A stretch of 10,190 nucleotides of DNA from Clostridia bacterium (GTDB lineage Bacteria > Bacillota > Clostridia > DUPQ01): the NCBI GenBank assembly GCA_030592085.1, contig JAUUZV010000074.1:1-10190 (forward strand). Reading direction: 5' to 3'. The position numbers and the translations under genes are program-made. Position 1 is the stretch's first letter. Every line of letters starts with the position of its first letter. The notes beneath the pieces are model-generated. The model saw only the letters and a program-made list of their open reading frames with translations. It had not been told where the DNA came from and did no database searches. Of the stretch, positions 1-7,600 are shown piece after piece.

Positions 1-1
1 A

Positions 2-1153
2 GAGTTAGTAAGTGATTTACAAGATAGAATTTCTAATAGTCAGCTTGAAGCAAAAATAACAGTAAAACAATTAATGTACGCTTTTCCAATGGACGAAGAT
101 GTTAATATACGAATTAGTGGTAATGATATTACAAAAGTGAAAGAGTATGAAACAGTTATTTATAATATGGTCTCTAATAAAGAGGGAATGCTAAATGTCA
201 CAAAATCAAATTCAGATTATATTATGGAGTATGTACTAGATATTAATGAAGATAAACTAGCGATTAATGGATTAACATTAATAGATGTTCAAAATCAATT
301 AAGCATCGCCTCACTAGGTAGAACTAGTACAAAACTCATTGAAAATGATTATGAAAAAGAAATTATAATAAGATGTAATATTGAAAAATTAGATGATTTA
401 TTACAAATTAGTATCTATTCTCCTACTCAGAACAAGTATATTAAGTTATCTACAATTATAACTATGAGAGAAGAACAAACATTATCAACTATCCAAAAAC
501 ATGATAGTGATTATGCTCTCTCAATAAAAGCAGATTATGACTTAGCATATGATAAACATAAATTATTAAGGGATATTAAAGAAGATATAGATCTTTTATC
601 TATTACTGATTGTGATATAACATATGAAGGTGAAGATACTTTGATAAGAGAAAATTTTGGACAAATTGGTATATTAGCTATTATTGCTGCAATTGCTGTG
701 TTCTTGATTTTATTACTACAATTTAAATCATATATTCAACCATTAATAATTTTTATGACCATACCACTATCAGCCATTGGCTCCGTTCTTGGTTTGTATA
801 TTACAAATCAGCCAGTATCCTTTACAGCTCTATTGGGGATTGTTAGTTTGCTTGGAATTGTAGTAAATAATGCAATTATTTTAATTGCATATATTAATCA
901 TCAAACCGCGATTGGTGAAACAATTAAAAAAGCATGTATTAACGCAACAAACAGAAGATTAAGACCTATTTTCTTAAGTACAATAACAACAATTATTGGA
1001 CTAATTCCGCTGGCTTTAAGTACTTCACAATTATTTAAGCCAATGGCAATTGCATTAATGTCTGGACTTTTAGTGTCAACATTATTAACATTGATAGTAA
1101 TCCCTGTATTAATTAGCATTGGGAATAAGCAAATAAATATAAAAAACAAGTAG
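2..1153 (+). CDS. RND-family efflux transporter, C-terminal part (5' end outside window)
   Basis: This is the C-terminal 383 residues of an inner-membrane proton-driven RND exporter (AcrB/SwrC-like, hydrophobe/amphiphile type). The frame is open from base 2 with no stop, so the gene begins upstream; the Met at 74 is internal. The first ~215 residues are soluble porter and docking subdomains. Five hydrophobic helices follow, matching TM8-TM12: one after ENFGQIG (from about base 655), then segments beginning near PLIIFMTIPL, FTALLGIVSL, RPIFLSTITT and MAIALMSGLL. The TM10 motif GIVVNNAIILI is typical of the family. AcrB has a proton-relay Lys in this helix; here that position is Asn, as in many Gram-positive homologues. 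The protein ends in a short lysine-rich cytoplasmic tail. The sulfatase start lies 9 nt after the stop, so the two are probably co-transcribed. The substrate is unknown. Any membrane-fusion partner would lie upstream. Confidence 0.9.
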   Translation, partial: ELVSDLQDRISNSQLEAKITVKQLMYAFPMDEDVNIRISGNDITKVKEYETVIYNMVSNKEGMLNVTKSNSDYIMEYVLDINEDKLAINGLTLIDVQNQLSIASLGRTSTKLIENDYEKEIIIRCNIEKLDDLLQISIYSPTQNKYIKLSTIITMREEQTLSTIQKHDSDYALSIKADYDLAYDKHKLLRDIKEDIDLLSITDCDITYEGEDTLIRENFGQIGILAIIAAIAVFLILLLQFKSYIQPLIIFMTIPLSAIGSVLGLYITNQPVSFTALLGIVSLLGIVVNNAIILIAYINHQTAIGETIKKACINATNRRLRPIFLSTITTIIGLIPLALSTSQLFKPMAIALMSGLLVSTLLTLIVIPVLISIGNKQINIKNK

Positions 1154-1162
1154 AGGTGCGAA

Positions 1163-2545
1163 ATGACTAAACAACCAAATATTATTTTTCTTTTAACAGA
1201 TGATCAACGTTTTAATACAATTGGTTGTTTTAATAATAAAACAATTAATACGCCTAATATAGATGAATTAATGAAGAGTGGTACATATTTTGAAAATGCT
1301 TGTATCCAAGGGGGAACATCAGGAGCTGTATGTATGCCAAGTAGAGCAATGATACATACTGGCAGAAATTTATTTCATCTACAAGGAAATGGAGAAGAAA
1401 TACCCTCTGAACATACTTTAATTGGGGAATTACTGTGGGAACATGGTTATGAAACTTTTGGAACAGGTAAGTGGCATAATGGAACATCTTCATATGCAAG
1501 AAGTTTTTCTAATGGAGATAACATTTTCTTTGGAGGAATGGATGATCATTGGAATGTACCTGTAAATTCTTTTGATAAGACAGGTAAGTATAATAATAAA
1601 TCATTTAAGACCCTTGATTACCTTCATAGTAACGATAAACGAACCTTTATTAGTGATCATACACATACATCAGTGCACTCAAGTGATTTATTTGCCAATA
1701 GTGCATGTGAATATTTAGAGAGAAAAACATCAGATAATCCATATTTTCTATATGTTTCATATATGGCACCTCATGATCCAAGAACAATGCCACAAACTTA
1801 TTTAGATATGTATCCAGTTGATGATATGGAATTACCTCATAATTACTTACCAGAGCATTACTTTGATTATGGACAAAAGAATATTAGAGATGAATTACTA
1901 GAAGAATATCCTAGAGAACAAAGAGCTATTAAAAAACATATTGCTGAATATTACGCAATGATTACACACTTAGATGATACAATTGGTAAGATTATAAAAT
2001 CTGTTAAAAAAAGAGGGGATTATGATAATACTATATTTGTTTTAGCTGGTGATAATGGTTTGGCTTTAGGACAACATGGGTTAATGGGGAAACAAAATTT
2101 ATATGAACATAGTATTAGAGTTCCATTATTATTCACAGGATGTAATATTCCTAAAAACAAAATAAGCCAAGCTAATGTGTATTTATCAGATATTTTTCCA
2201 ACAATATGCGATTTAACATCAATTTTTACTCCCACATCAATAGAGGGGAAAAGTTTAAGTGAGGCAATCTATCATGATGATATAATTAGAGAAGAAATGT
2301 ATTATGCTTATAAACATAAAATTCGCTCTATAAAAATTAAAAATTTTAAGTTAATTGAATATCGATATAATAAACTTAAAGAAACTCAATTATTTAATCT
2401 TGTTGATGACCCCATGGAAATAAATAATATAGCAGAGATGAATTATGGACTCGTAGAAAAGTTGCGTGAAAAGTTAATTGAATATGGAAATAATTCAGGA
2501 GAGAGAGAAACAATTCATGGCCAAGAGTTCTGGAAGAATTTTTAA
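1163..2545 (+). CDS. Cys-type sulfatase (arylsulfatase/polysaccharide sulfatase family S1), cytoplasmic
   Basis: Sulfatase of the alkaline-phosphatase fold, 460 residues, which hydrolyses a sulfate ester. Visible signatures in order: metal-binding DD at residues 13-14 in the N-terminal strand; the nucleophile motif C57-M-P-S-R61, followed by the usual HTGR, in which Cys57 must be converted to formylglycine; K103 and H105 in TGKWHNG; H204 in PHDPR; the metal site D297-N298 in AGDNG; and K310 near the end of that region. Length is normal. There is no signal peptide or lipobox, so it acts in the cytoplasm, probably on imported sulfated sugars. Start: ATG with AGAGGTG about 5 nt upstream, overlapping the stop of the RND gene. 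The motifs GKWHNG and FFGGM...DHW recall glycan sulfatases more than small-aryl sulfatases, but the sulfated position cannot be inferred. The maturase (anSME or FGE) is not in the window. Confidence 0.93.
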   Translation: MTKQPNIIFLLTDDQRFNTIGCFNNKTINTPNIDELMKSGTYFENACIQGGTSGAVCMPSRAMIHTGRNLFHLQGNGEEIPSEHTLIGELLWEHGYETFGTGKWHNGTSSYARSFSNGDNIFFGGMDDHWNVPVNSFDKTGKYNNKSFKTLDYLHSNDKRTFISDHTHTSVHSSDLFANSACEYLERKTSDNPYFLYVSYMAPHDPRTMPQTYLDMYPVDDMELPHNYLPEHYFDYGQKNIRDELLEEYPREQRAIKKHIAEYYAMITHLDDTIGKIIKSVKKRGDYDNTIFVLAGDNGLALGQHGLMGKQNLYEHSIRVPLLFTGCNIPKNKISQANVYLSDIFPTICDLTSIFTPTSIEGKSLSEAIYHDDIIREEMYYAYKHKIRSIKIKNFKLIEYRYNKLKETQLFNLVDDPMEINNIAEMNYGLVEKLREKLIEYGNNSGERETIHGQEFWKNF

Positions 2546-2550
2546 AGAAA

Positions 2551-3552
2551 TTACAAAGACTGAAGCCACCTAGTCATTAGTGACCATTGTTTTTTTGAAA
2601 TAACATATTGCAAAGGTTTCTTTTTTATAAAGTTATTTATATCATTAAAAATCTCGCTAAAAAATTCATAACGAGCTGCCACGCCTGCAATATGAGGTTG
2701 TGTAAGTACATTAGGGAGTTGACGTAATATACTGTCTTTAGCTAACGGTTCTTGTTCATATACATCTAATATTGCAGAAATTCTACCAGTTCTCAATTCA
2801 CTAATAAGCGCTTTTTCATCTACTATCTGACCTCTTGCACTATTTATAAAAAGAGCATTGTCACTAATTAAAGACAAGAGCTCTTTTGTTAATAAACCTT
2901 TTGTCTCTTCTGTAAGTGAAGCATGAATGGTAATAATATCACCAAAAGATAAAGCTTCTTCTAAGGAGTTAGTAGTGTTTAAAGAATTGTCTTTTAAATA
3001 TGGGTCATAAATTAAATATTGAACATCAAATGGTTTTAATAAGTCATATAAAAAATGACCGACCATGCCAAAACCAATGAAACTTATTTTTGCTCCAAAT
3101 AAACTTTTAGGACGAGAATAATCGAATGGTGAATTTTTCCAATTTCCACTTTTCATAATGGATGTAAAATATTCTGTCTGTTGATAAACTGTTAATATAT
3201 TTGATAATACTGTTTCTGCTACATATTTAGCCATTACTTTATTAGCACTTAATAAAATTATATCTTTTTCAAAAAAACTCTCCTTAACTAAACCATGTAT
3301 TGAACCAGCACCATGAGCTATTAGTTTAAGTCTGTTGGCATTTAATAAAACATCTTCATCAATTTGTGGCGCAGCCCAATGAGTTATTAAAATATCAATG
3401 TCGCTAATCATAGAAATTAATTCACTTTTAGTAAATGCTCTATCATATGGATTAAAGATAACATGACCTAACTTAGAGAGTTGAGCATATAAGTTTTCAT
3501 TCATATAATGATTAGTAATTTTATTTTTACCAAGTGAAAATAGTATGTTCAT
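2551..3552 (-). CDS. D-isomer-specific 2-hydroxyacid dehydrogenase (NAD-dependent)
   Basis: Oxidoreductase of 333 residues that interconverts a 2-hydroxyacid and a 2-oxoacid. It has the split catalytic domain followed by an inserted Rossmann domain: residues ~1-100 catalytic, ~105-290 NAD-binding, remainder catalytic. The dinucleotide motif is G160-F-G-M-V-G165 and the strand after it ends in D183, which favours NAD over NADP. The catalytic triad of the family is complete: R240 in NSARG, E268 in EQEPL and H287 in PHIAG. It is the last gene of the minus-strand run, starting 4 nt after the upstream stop, with GAGG 8 nt before the ATG, so translation is probably coupled. Context suggests it acts on a sugar-derived acid (reductase of a glyoxylate or 2-keto-acid type) rather than phosphoglycerate or lactate, but the substrate is not readable. 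It is convergent with the sulfatase, with 5 nt between stops. Confidence 0.93.
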   Translation of the reverse strand: MNILFSLGKNKITNHYMNENLYAQLSKLGHVIFNPYDRAFTKSELISMISDIDILITHWAAPQIDEDVLLNANRLKLIAHGAGSIHGLVKESFFEKDIILLSANKVMAKYVAETVLSNILTVYQQTEYFTSIMKSGNWKNSPFDYSRPKSLFGAKISFIGFGMVGHFLYDLLKPFDVQYLIYDPYLKDNSLNTTNSLEEALSFGDIITIHASLTEETKGLLTKELLSLISDNALFINSARGQIVDEKALISELRTGRISAILDVYEQEPLAKDSILRQLPNVLTQPHIAGVAARYEFFSEIFNDINNFIKKKPLQYVISKKQWSLMTRWLQSL

Positions 3553-3556
3553 TTTC

Positions 3557-5308
3557 TTACCTCATTTGTAAATTAATAGTTATTTGATTACCTTTTTTCA
3601 TTGCATAGAAAAGTTTATAATGACCATTACGATTACCATACAAATTATTATCATTAATAATTTTACCATCTGTTGATGCTATAAATGATTGATTGTTCAT
3701 AGTTACAGTTAGTTTTGATGTTTGAGTATCAATACTAGTTGTATCCTTACCATTGTTCATAAGGGCAGGGAGCATAAAATAAATAGAGTCGGTTTTTGGA
3801 TTTACTAACCGCGTATTTATGGTGACACCATCTTTAGTTATCTTATAATGTTCTTCAATGGAAGTAAAATCAGTAAATGCTAAATCAAAATATTTAATTG
3901 AAAAAGAAACTTTATTAGCATTACTTTGCTTATTATATACAACGTATGTTAATGTTTCGCTAAAATCACATAAAAAGCTTTTTAAACTCCCCACACATAG
4001 AGATATGTTTTTATCTAGTAAGTCTTTTGAAGTTTCATATCTATGAGTTGCAGATAAAGGTGTTGAAAAACCAAGTTCTGTAGGAAACCCTTGTTTATGA
4101 AAACGGCCTAAACCAGTTGAATCATAGACAAAATCAGCTTTAGTATCTATTTGTATGCTATATCCTTGGCAATTGGCAAATACTTTATGAAAGTCACTAC
4201 TTGTTTGAAGTAGGTAACCACCTATTTCAGCAGGGCAAGGGTATTCTTTAATTTCATCATCGCAAAACTGACAAGCAATATACATAAAACTACCAATACT
4301 CATCATATATTTACGGTAGTAACCATAACTTTCTGTTCCATATAAACTTTCTTTTTCAAAAAAGTTTTTAATATGTCGTGGATATGGATTGGCTTGTAAC
4401 CACCTTTTAATTGAAAGTACAGATAAGTGAGCTGCACGTTTAAACATTCCAGCTAATACTAAATTTCCTTCGCTTATATATCGTTTTGCTTCGTACTCAT
4501 AAATTGAAGCAACATATGTTTCGTTGAAAACATATTGATTAGAACGACCTCCGTAAGGAAATTCAAAAGAGGCAGACTGCATAAACAGTGAATACAAACC
4601 TGCTTTTTTTAAGTGGGCATCAATCTCTTTAGCATATTTACCTTGATAATTATTACCCATGATTAATAAAAGATTACTTCTACTTGCCACATCATATAAC
4701 ATTGGATTATGTGGATCGCTATACATACCATTAAAATCAAACATTTCTAATTGGATAGGCATGTTTTTATCAAAATACAAACTAGTATCTGTCATACCTT
4801 CTAGTTCGCGCAAGTATTCTCCAGCCATATTATAAATTCCCCAATTACCATATACTGCACAATCACTATTATCAACTGAACAATAATAACTAACAAATGG
4901 ATCTATTTTAGATAAATACTCTTTCCAATAGTTTAGCTTTTCAGCTGGTACTTGATTACTCATAGCTCTATATGCAAACATAAACTCTTTAACTGCAAAA
5001 TCAAGAACAGTATAGGGACGTTCTTTATAAAAAGATAGAGCACAAGCATCCATCATTTGATACCACAACTCTTCATATTCTTTTTTTCGTCCCCTAGCTA
5101 GTAAAACACCTAGCGCCGCTGTAACTCGTGAAAAAGATTGTAAGTCATCAATTTTATCTCCCAATTTTTCAGGAAGCCATGAAGTTATTTCTTCATAGGT
5201 ATAGGCATTAACGCACAATTCAATAATATCGAAATAATCTTTTTTAAAAAGATTACTTTCTTTGAAATTTTCAAAGTTAATATTTTCTATATAGTGATTA
5301 AAATCCAT
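3557..5308 (-). CDS. Uncharacterised carbohydrate-active enzyme-like protein (alpha/alpha-toroid plus beta-sandwich)
   Basis: A 583-residue cytoplasmic protein without signal peptide; I cannot name its family with confidence. Residues ~1-345 look all-helical and rich in aromatic residues, with conserved-looking turns such as NWG (155-157), PYGGRSNQ (251-258) followed by N262-E263, and a Tyr cluster at 328-331. Residues ~370-583 look beta-rich and hold GLGRFHK (399-405). This order (alpha/alpha toroid, then beta-sandwich) is that of polysaccharide lyases and heparinase II/III-like enzymes, and of some glycoside hydrolases that remove uronic acids; DUF2264-type proteins are another possibility. 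The neighbours (amidohydrolase 4 nt upstream, hydroxyacid dehydrogenase 4 nt downstream, sulfatase beyond) support a catabolic role on an acidic oligosaccharide. Start ATG with AGGAT about 7 nt upstream, overlapping the preceding stop. Reading frame certain; function inferred. Confidence 0.8.
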   Translation of the reverse strand: MDFNHYIENINFENFKESNLFKKDYFDIIELCVNAYTYEEITSWLPEKLGDKIDDLQSFSRVTAALGVLLARGRKKEYEELWYQMMDACALSFYKERPYTVLDFAVKEFMFAYRAMSNQVPAEKLNYWKEYLSKIDPFVSYYCSVDNSDCAVYGNWGIYNMAGEYLRELEGMTDTSLYFDKNMPIQLEMFDFNGMYSDPHNPMLYDVASRSNLLLIMGNNYQGKYAKEIDAHLKKAGLYSLFMQSASFEFPYGGRSNQYVFNETYVASIYEYEAKRYISEGNLVLAGMFKRAAHLSVLSIKRWLQANPYPRHIKNFFEKESLYGTESYGYYRKYMMSIGSFMYIACQFCDDEIKEYPCPAEIGGYLLQTSSDFHKVFANCQGYSIQIDTKADFVYDSTGLGRFHKQGFPTELGFSTPLSATHRYETSKDLLDKNISLCVGSLKSFLCDFSETLTYVVYNKQSNANKVSFSIKYFDLAFTDFTSIEEHYKITKDGVTINTRLVNPKTDSIYFMLPALMNNGKDTTSIDTQTSKLTVTMNNQSFIASTDGKIINDNNLYGNRNGHYKLFYAMKKGNQITINLQMR

Positions 5309-5312
5309 TTTT

Positions 5313-6188
5313 TTATCCTACCAATTTCATAAAATTTTCTTGTGCAATTTTTTTTAATACCTTAGATGTTATTTTATTTTCATTAGCCATAGTAATTAAT
5401 AATTCTGCTGTTTTAAAAGTTTGTCCTTCATAACATATATCAGTTCCAAAATAAATTCTATCTTGGAATTCTTGTAGAAAAGATTGTGTAAAATCTAAAT
5501 CACGACTTATTGCATTATAACCACTATTGGCTGATAAATCTACAGATAGATTAGGATATTGACGAAGTAAATAACTAATCCTACCCTCTTTTGAAATTAA
5601 GCCAGTTGGATAAGAAACAGTTTGTGCATCTTTGTTTATTTCACTTATATGTACCCAGAAATATGGCCCATGTCCAATAAACTGTAAATTTGGATAATCT
5701 ATTAAACATTGCTCAAGTTGTGGCATTAATGGTTCATCATAGATTCCATAACTAATATTTTTATTTCCAGTCATGTCAAATAGTAATGGTAATTGTACTT
5801 TTTCAACATGTCTTAATAAATTTTGCAATCTTATATCATTCCAAGGTAAGTTTGGCATAACCTCTCCTATACCTTTACATCCTAATTTAGCATAATGCTC
5901 TAGTAGCCTTCCAATTGGTGCATCAGAGGTATTTGTTAATACCCTAGGGTCAATGTTGCAAAATGGTATATATTTACCTTCTGAATCATTTGAAATATCA
6001 ATAATTTCACCAACAGACTGAGGAACATATACTTCTGGACTTACGATTGGTAATAATACAGCTTTTTTAATATTTAATTGTTGATGAACTCGACTTAACT
6101 GTTTTTCATTTATAAAAAGCATCCTACCATCTTTGTTAGGATACTGATATTTATATACATGTGCATGAATGTCGAAAAATTCTATCAC
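5313..6188 (-). CDS. Metal-dependent amidohydrolase (amidohydrolase-2 / TIM-barrel family)
   Basis: TIM-barrel metal hydrolase of the PF04909 type, 291 residues. The family includes lactonases, decarboxylases and other C-O/C-C-cleaving enzymes. Counting from the GTG start: HxH at H8 and H10 (DIHAHVY), GEV near 109-111, H173 in FIGHG, and D250 in YFGTDIC. At the strand where the family usually carries another metal-binding His (about residue 138), this protein reads LLFDMTG, with Asp. A frame start is possible at TTG 6212, eight codons earlier, but GTG 6188 has GGGAG 9 nt upstream and starts directly before the first strand, so I prefer it. The stop is 4 nt before the next gene. Position between a DNA glycosylase and carbohydrate-type enzymes suggests hydrolysis of a sugar lactone or related intermediate; this is inference. 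No signal peptide. Confidence 0.88.
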   Translation of the reverse strand: MIEFFDIHAHVYKYQYPNKDGRMLFINEKQLSRVHQQLNIKKAVLLPIVSPEVYVPQSVGEIIDISNDSEGKYIPFCNIDPRVLTNTSDAPIGRLLEHYAKLGCKGIGEVMPNLPWNDIRLQNLLRHVEKVQLPLLFDMTGNKNISYGIYDEPLMPQLEQCLIDYPNLQFIGHGPYFWVHISEINKDAQTVSYPTGLISKEGRISYLLRQYPNLSVDLSANSGYNAISRDLDFTQSFLQEFQDRIYFGTDICYEGQTFKTAELLITMANENKITSKVLKKIAQENFMKLVG

Positions 6189-6197
6189 TAATTTTTT

Positions 6198-6202
6198 CTC
6201 CC
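6198..6202 (-). promoter_or_regulatory. Shine-Dalgarno site deciding the amidohydrolase start
   Basis: GGGAG lies 9 nt before GTG 6188. The earlier in-frame TTG at 6212 has no comparable site upstream, and the eight residues it would add precede the first strand (FFDIHAH) without clear purpose. Confidence 0.65.
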
Positions 6203-6223
6203 ATTCTATCAATATTTATGACT

Positions 6224-6817
6224 TTATAATACTGATACATTTTTGTTTCCTTTTATATAAAAGCGCCATAAAAAATCTATAGCATCTTCTGCATAATTTA
6301 TATTAATACGTTTTGACTTAACAATATCAAAGGGTTCTAATGAACCTTCTTCAATATATAAATCTTTACTTATTACTTTTATACCATTGTGTGATTTATT
6401 AAGATCTAGTGACATGCAAACTTTGCCAGGTCCATTTGAAAAGTGTTTTAGTTGATATGATGACAAATCTGACATTGATTTATTATATCTATTATTTGAA
6501 GCTCTTTCACTATTACTAAATATATCAATAGCCCTTATCAATACTGCACACGGTTTGTCTTTTTCTTCTGTAACAATGTTAAAACAGTAATACATACCAT
6601 AAATTTGATATATATATGCTATACCACAATCGTTGAACATTATTGCGTTTCTAGATGTCTTATGAAAATTGTAAGCATGACATGCTTTATCGATGGGGCC
6701 AATGTATGCTTCTGTTTCTACAATAGTTGCTTTTATGTTATTTCTGACTATAGTTTTACCTAATAAATCATAAGCTACTTTTAATGTTGGTCTATTGTAA
6801 AATGAAATATCAAGCAT
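6224..6817 (-). CDS. mpg: 3-methyladenine DNA glycosylase (AAG/MPG family)
   Basis: Base-excision repair enzyme of 197 residues, usual for the bacterial AAG family, which removes alkylated and deaminated purines from DNA. Aligning by eye with human AAG: the catalytic Glu (human E125) is E36 in VETEAY; Y38 and H47 match the base-stacking Tyr127 and His136; the intercalating Tyr162 corresponds to Y73 in YIYQIYGMY; N80 matches Asn169; R95 in VLIRA matches Arg182. The region around TSRNAIMF replaces the usual T-P-R-N stretch and is close to it. The ATG overlaps the 3' end of tadA by 8 nt, with AAGGA about 6 nt upstream inside tadA, so translation is probably coupled. The following gene begins 35 nt after its stop. 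A housekeeping repair gene in front of catabolic genes is unusual. Confidence 0.95.
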   Translation of the reverse strand: MLDISFYNRPTLKVAYDLLGKTIVRNNIKATIVETEAYIGPIDKACHAYNFHKTSRNAIMFNDCGIAYIYQIYGMYYCFNIVTEEKDKPCAVLIRAIDIFSNSERASNNRYNKSMSDLSSYQLKHFSNGPGKVCMSLDLNKSHNGIKVISKDLYIEEGSLEPFDIVKSKRININYAEDAIDFLWRFYIKGNKNVSVL

Positions 6818-7250
6818 TTGTCTTCCTTTTTTCTTTAAAGAAGTCTTTAAGAAGAACTAAGCATTCATCTTCCATAATGCCTCCATAGTATTCAATTTTG
6901 TGATTAAAGGGTAAAACAAAAACATCGGTTATACTTCCTAAGCAACCTGACTTACTATCATAAGCACCAAAAAAGACTTTATCAATTCGCGAATTAATCA
7001 AAGCACCAGAACACATGAGACAAGGTTCTACGGTTGAATATAATTCACAACCATTTAAATATCGATTATTTGTTTTTATTAAAGCTTGTTTTATAGCAAG
7101 TAATTCAGCGTGCTCCAAAGAACCACTTCCATTATGCGAAGAAGCAATAATTTGTTGATCTTTTACAATGATTGCCCCTATTGGGACATTGCCTTCCTGT
7201 TGTGCCTGTTTTGCTTCATCTATAGCTTTTATCATAAATTTGTTCATCAT
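6810..7250 (-). CDS. tadA: tRNA-specific adenosine deaminase (A34 to inosine)
   Basis: TadA deaminates adenosine 34 of tRNA-Arg(ACG) to inosine, normally an essential reaction. The zinc deaminase signature is complete: H47-A-E49 (His zinc ligand and proton-shuttling Glu) and P76-C77-L-M-C80. Length is 146 residues from ATG 7250 (145 from the adjacent ATG 7247), close to the family norm. An in-frame GTG at 7274 would add eight residues but lies inside the hairpin of the upstream terminator and is rejected. No Shine-Dalgarno sequence precedes either ATG: the upstream bases are the pyrimidine-rich tail of that terminator. The stop is TGA, supporting the standard code, and overlaps mpg by 8 nt. 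I found no convincing promoter of its own, so expression may depend on read-through from abrB. Confidence 0.95.
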   Translation of the reverse strand: MMNKFMIKAIDEAKQAQQEGNVPIGAIIVKDQQIIASSHNGSGSLEHAELLAIKQALIKTNNRYLNGCELYSTVEPCLMCSGALINSRIDKVFFGAYDSKSGCLGSITDVFVLPFNHKIEYYGGIMEDECLVLLKDFFKEKRKTNA

Positions 7251-7279
7251 CAAGAAGAAAAGCGGGTGAAACACCCGCT
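7251..7279 (-). terminator. Intrinsic terminator of abrB, abutting tadA
   Basis: On the minus strand, 10 nt after the abrB stop codon, AGCGGGTG and CACCCGCT form a perfect 8-bp GC-rich stem (7279-7261) with a TTT loop. It is followed by the T-rich run TTTCTTCTTG (7260-7251). It is by far the most GC-rich structure in a very AT-rich region. The T-rich tail exists in one direction only, so it terminates the abrB transcript. The tail ends at the tadA ATG, so read-through RNA would carry the hairpin across the tadA ribosome-binding region. Confidence 0.85.
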
Positions 7280-7289
7280 GTAAATATAT

Positions 7290-7544
7290 TTAGAAGAAGT
7301 TCCTCTCTTTGATATCTTGGTAGCATTCAGGGCAAACGGGTTTGTCCTTAAATACGGTGATATCTTGATTGTTTCCGCAGAATACACATCCAGGATTATA
7401 TTTTGATACATAGACATTTGTTCCTTCAACAACAATTTCAATATCATCTTTTATATCTATATCAAGTGCTTTCCTGTACTTCTTTGGAAGAACAATTCTT
7501 CCTAGAGGATCTAATCGCCTGATGACTCTTGTTTTCTTAGACAT
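7290..7544 (-). CDS. AbrB-like transition-state regulator with C-terminal zinc-binding motif
   Basis: DNA-binding regulator of 84 residues. Residues ~5-50 are a SpoVT/AbrB swapped-hairpin domain: RRLDPLGRIVLPKKYRKAL matches the AbrB family pattern (R.VDELGR.V.P.ELR..L) closely. Residues 53-74 carry two Cys pairs, C53-x2-C56 and C71-x2-C74, a small zinc-binding tail as seen in clostridial AbrB homologues. It probably acts as a dimer or tetramer on AT-rich promoters as a growth-phase regulator; the targets cannot be read here. The ORF extends upstream to 7640, but ATG 7544 is chosen because AGGAGG (7557-7552) lies 7 nt before it and the promoter lies inside the upstream extension. It is divergent from the flavin reductase gene and closed by its own terminator. 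Confidence 0.93.
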   Translation of the reverse strand: MSKKTRVIRRLDPLGRIVLPKKYRKALDIDIKDDIEIVVEGTNVYVSKYNPGCVFCGNNQDITVFKDKPVCPECYQDIKERNFF

Positions 7545-7551
7545 AGTCACG

Positions 7552-7557
7552 CCTCCT
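7552..7557 (-). promoter_or_regulatory. Shine-Dalgarno site of abrB
   Basis: AGGAGG, 7 nt before ATG 7544. It is the strongest ribosome binding site in the window and fixes the abrB start, ruling out the in-frame Met at 7640. Confidence 0.9.
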
Positions 7558-7572
7558 CTCTTTATGTCTATA

Positions 7573-7600
7573 ATTTTACACCTTATATAAAAACTGTCAA
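7573..7600 (-). promoter_or_regulatory. Sigma-A promoter of abrB
   Basis: A consensus -35 box TTGACA (7600-7595) and a -10 box TAAAAT (7578-7573, 5 of 6 matches) are separated by 16 nt. Predicted transcription start is near 7566, giving a leader of about 20 nt that contains the AGGAGG site. The -35 is half of the palindrome TGTCAAGAAATTGACA (7595-7610), which may be an operator or may simply reflect two -35-like boxes facing away from each other. Confidence 0.75.

Noticed and set aside
2573..2596. GTCA-TTAG-TGAC followed 5 nt later by seven T, a possible terminator after the sulfatase.
   Set aside because: Only a 4-bp stem, separated from the T run, and it lies inside the conserved-frame end of the dehydrogenase gene. 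Too weak to call.
7251..7274. N-terminal extension of TadA from GTG 7274.
   Set aside because: The eight extra codons lie in the terminator hairpin and tail, and are hydrophobic and unlike TadA N-termini.
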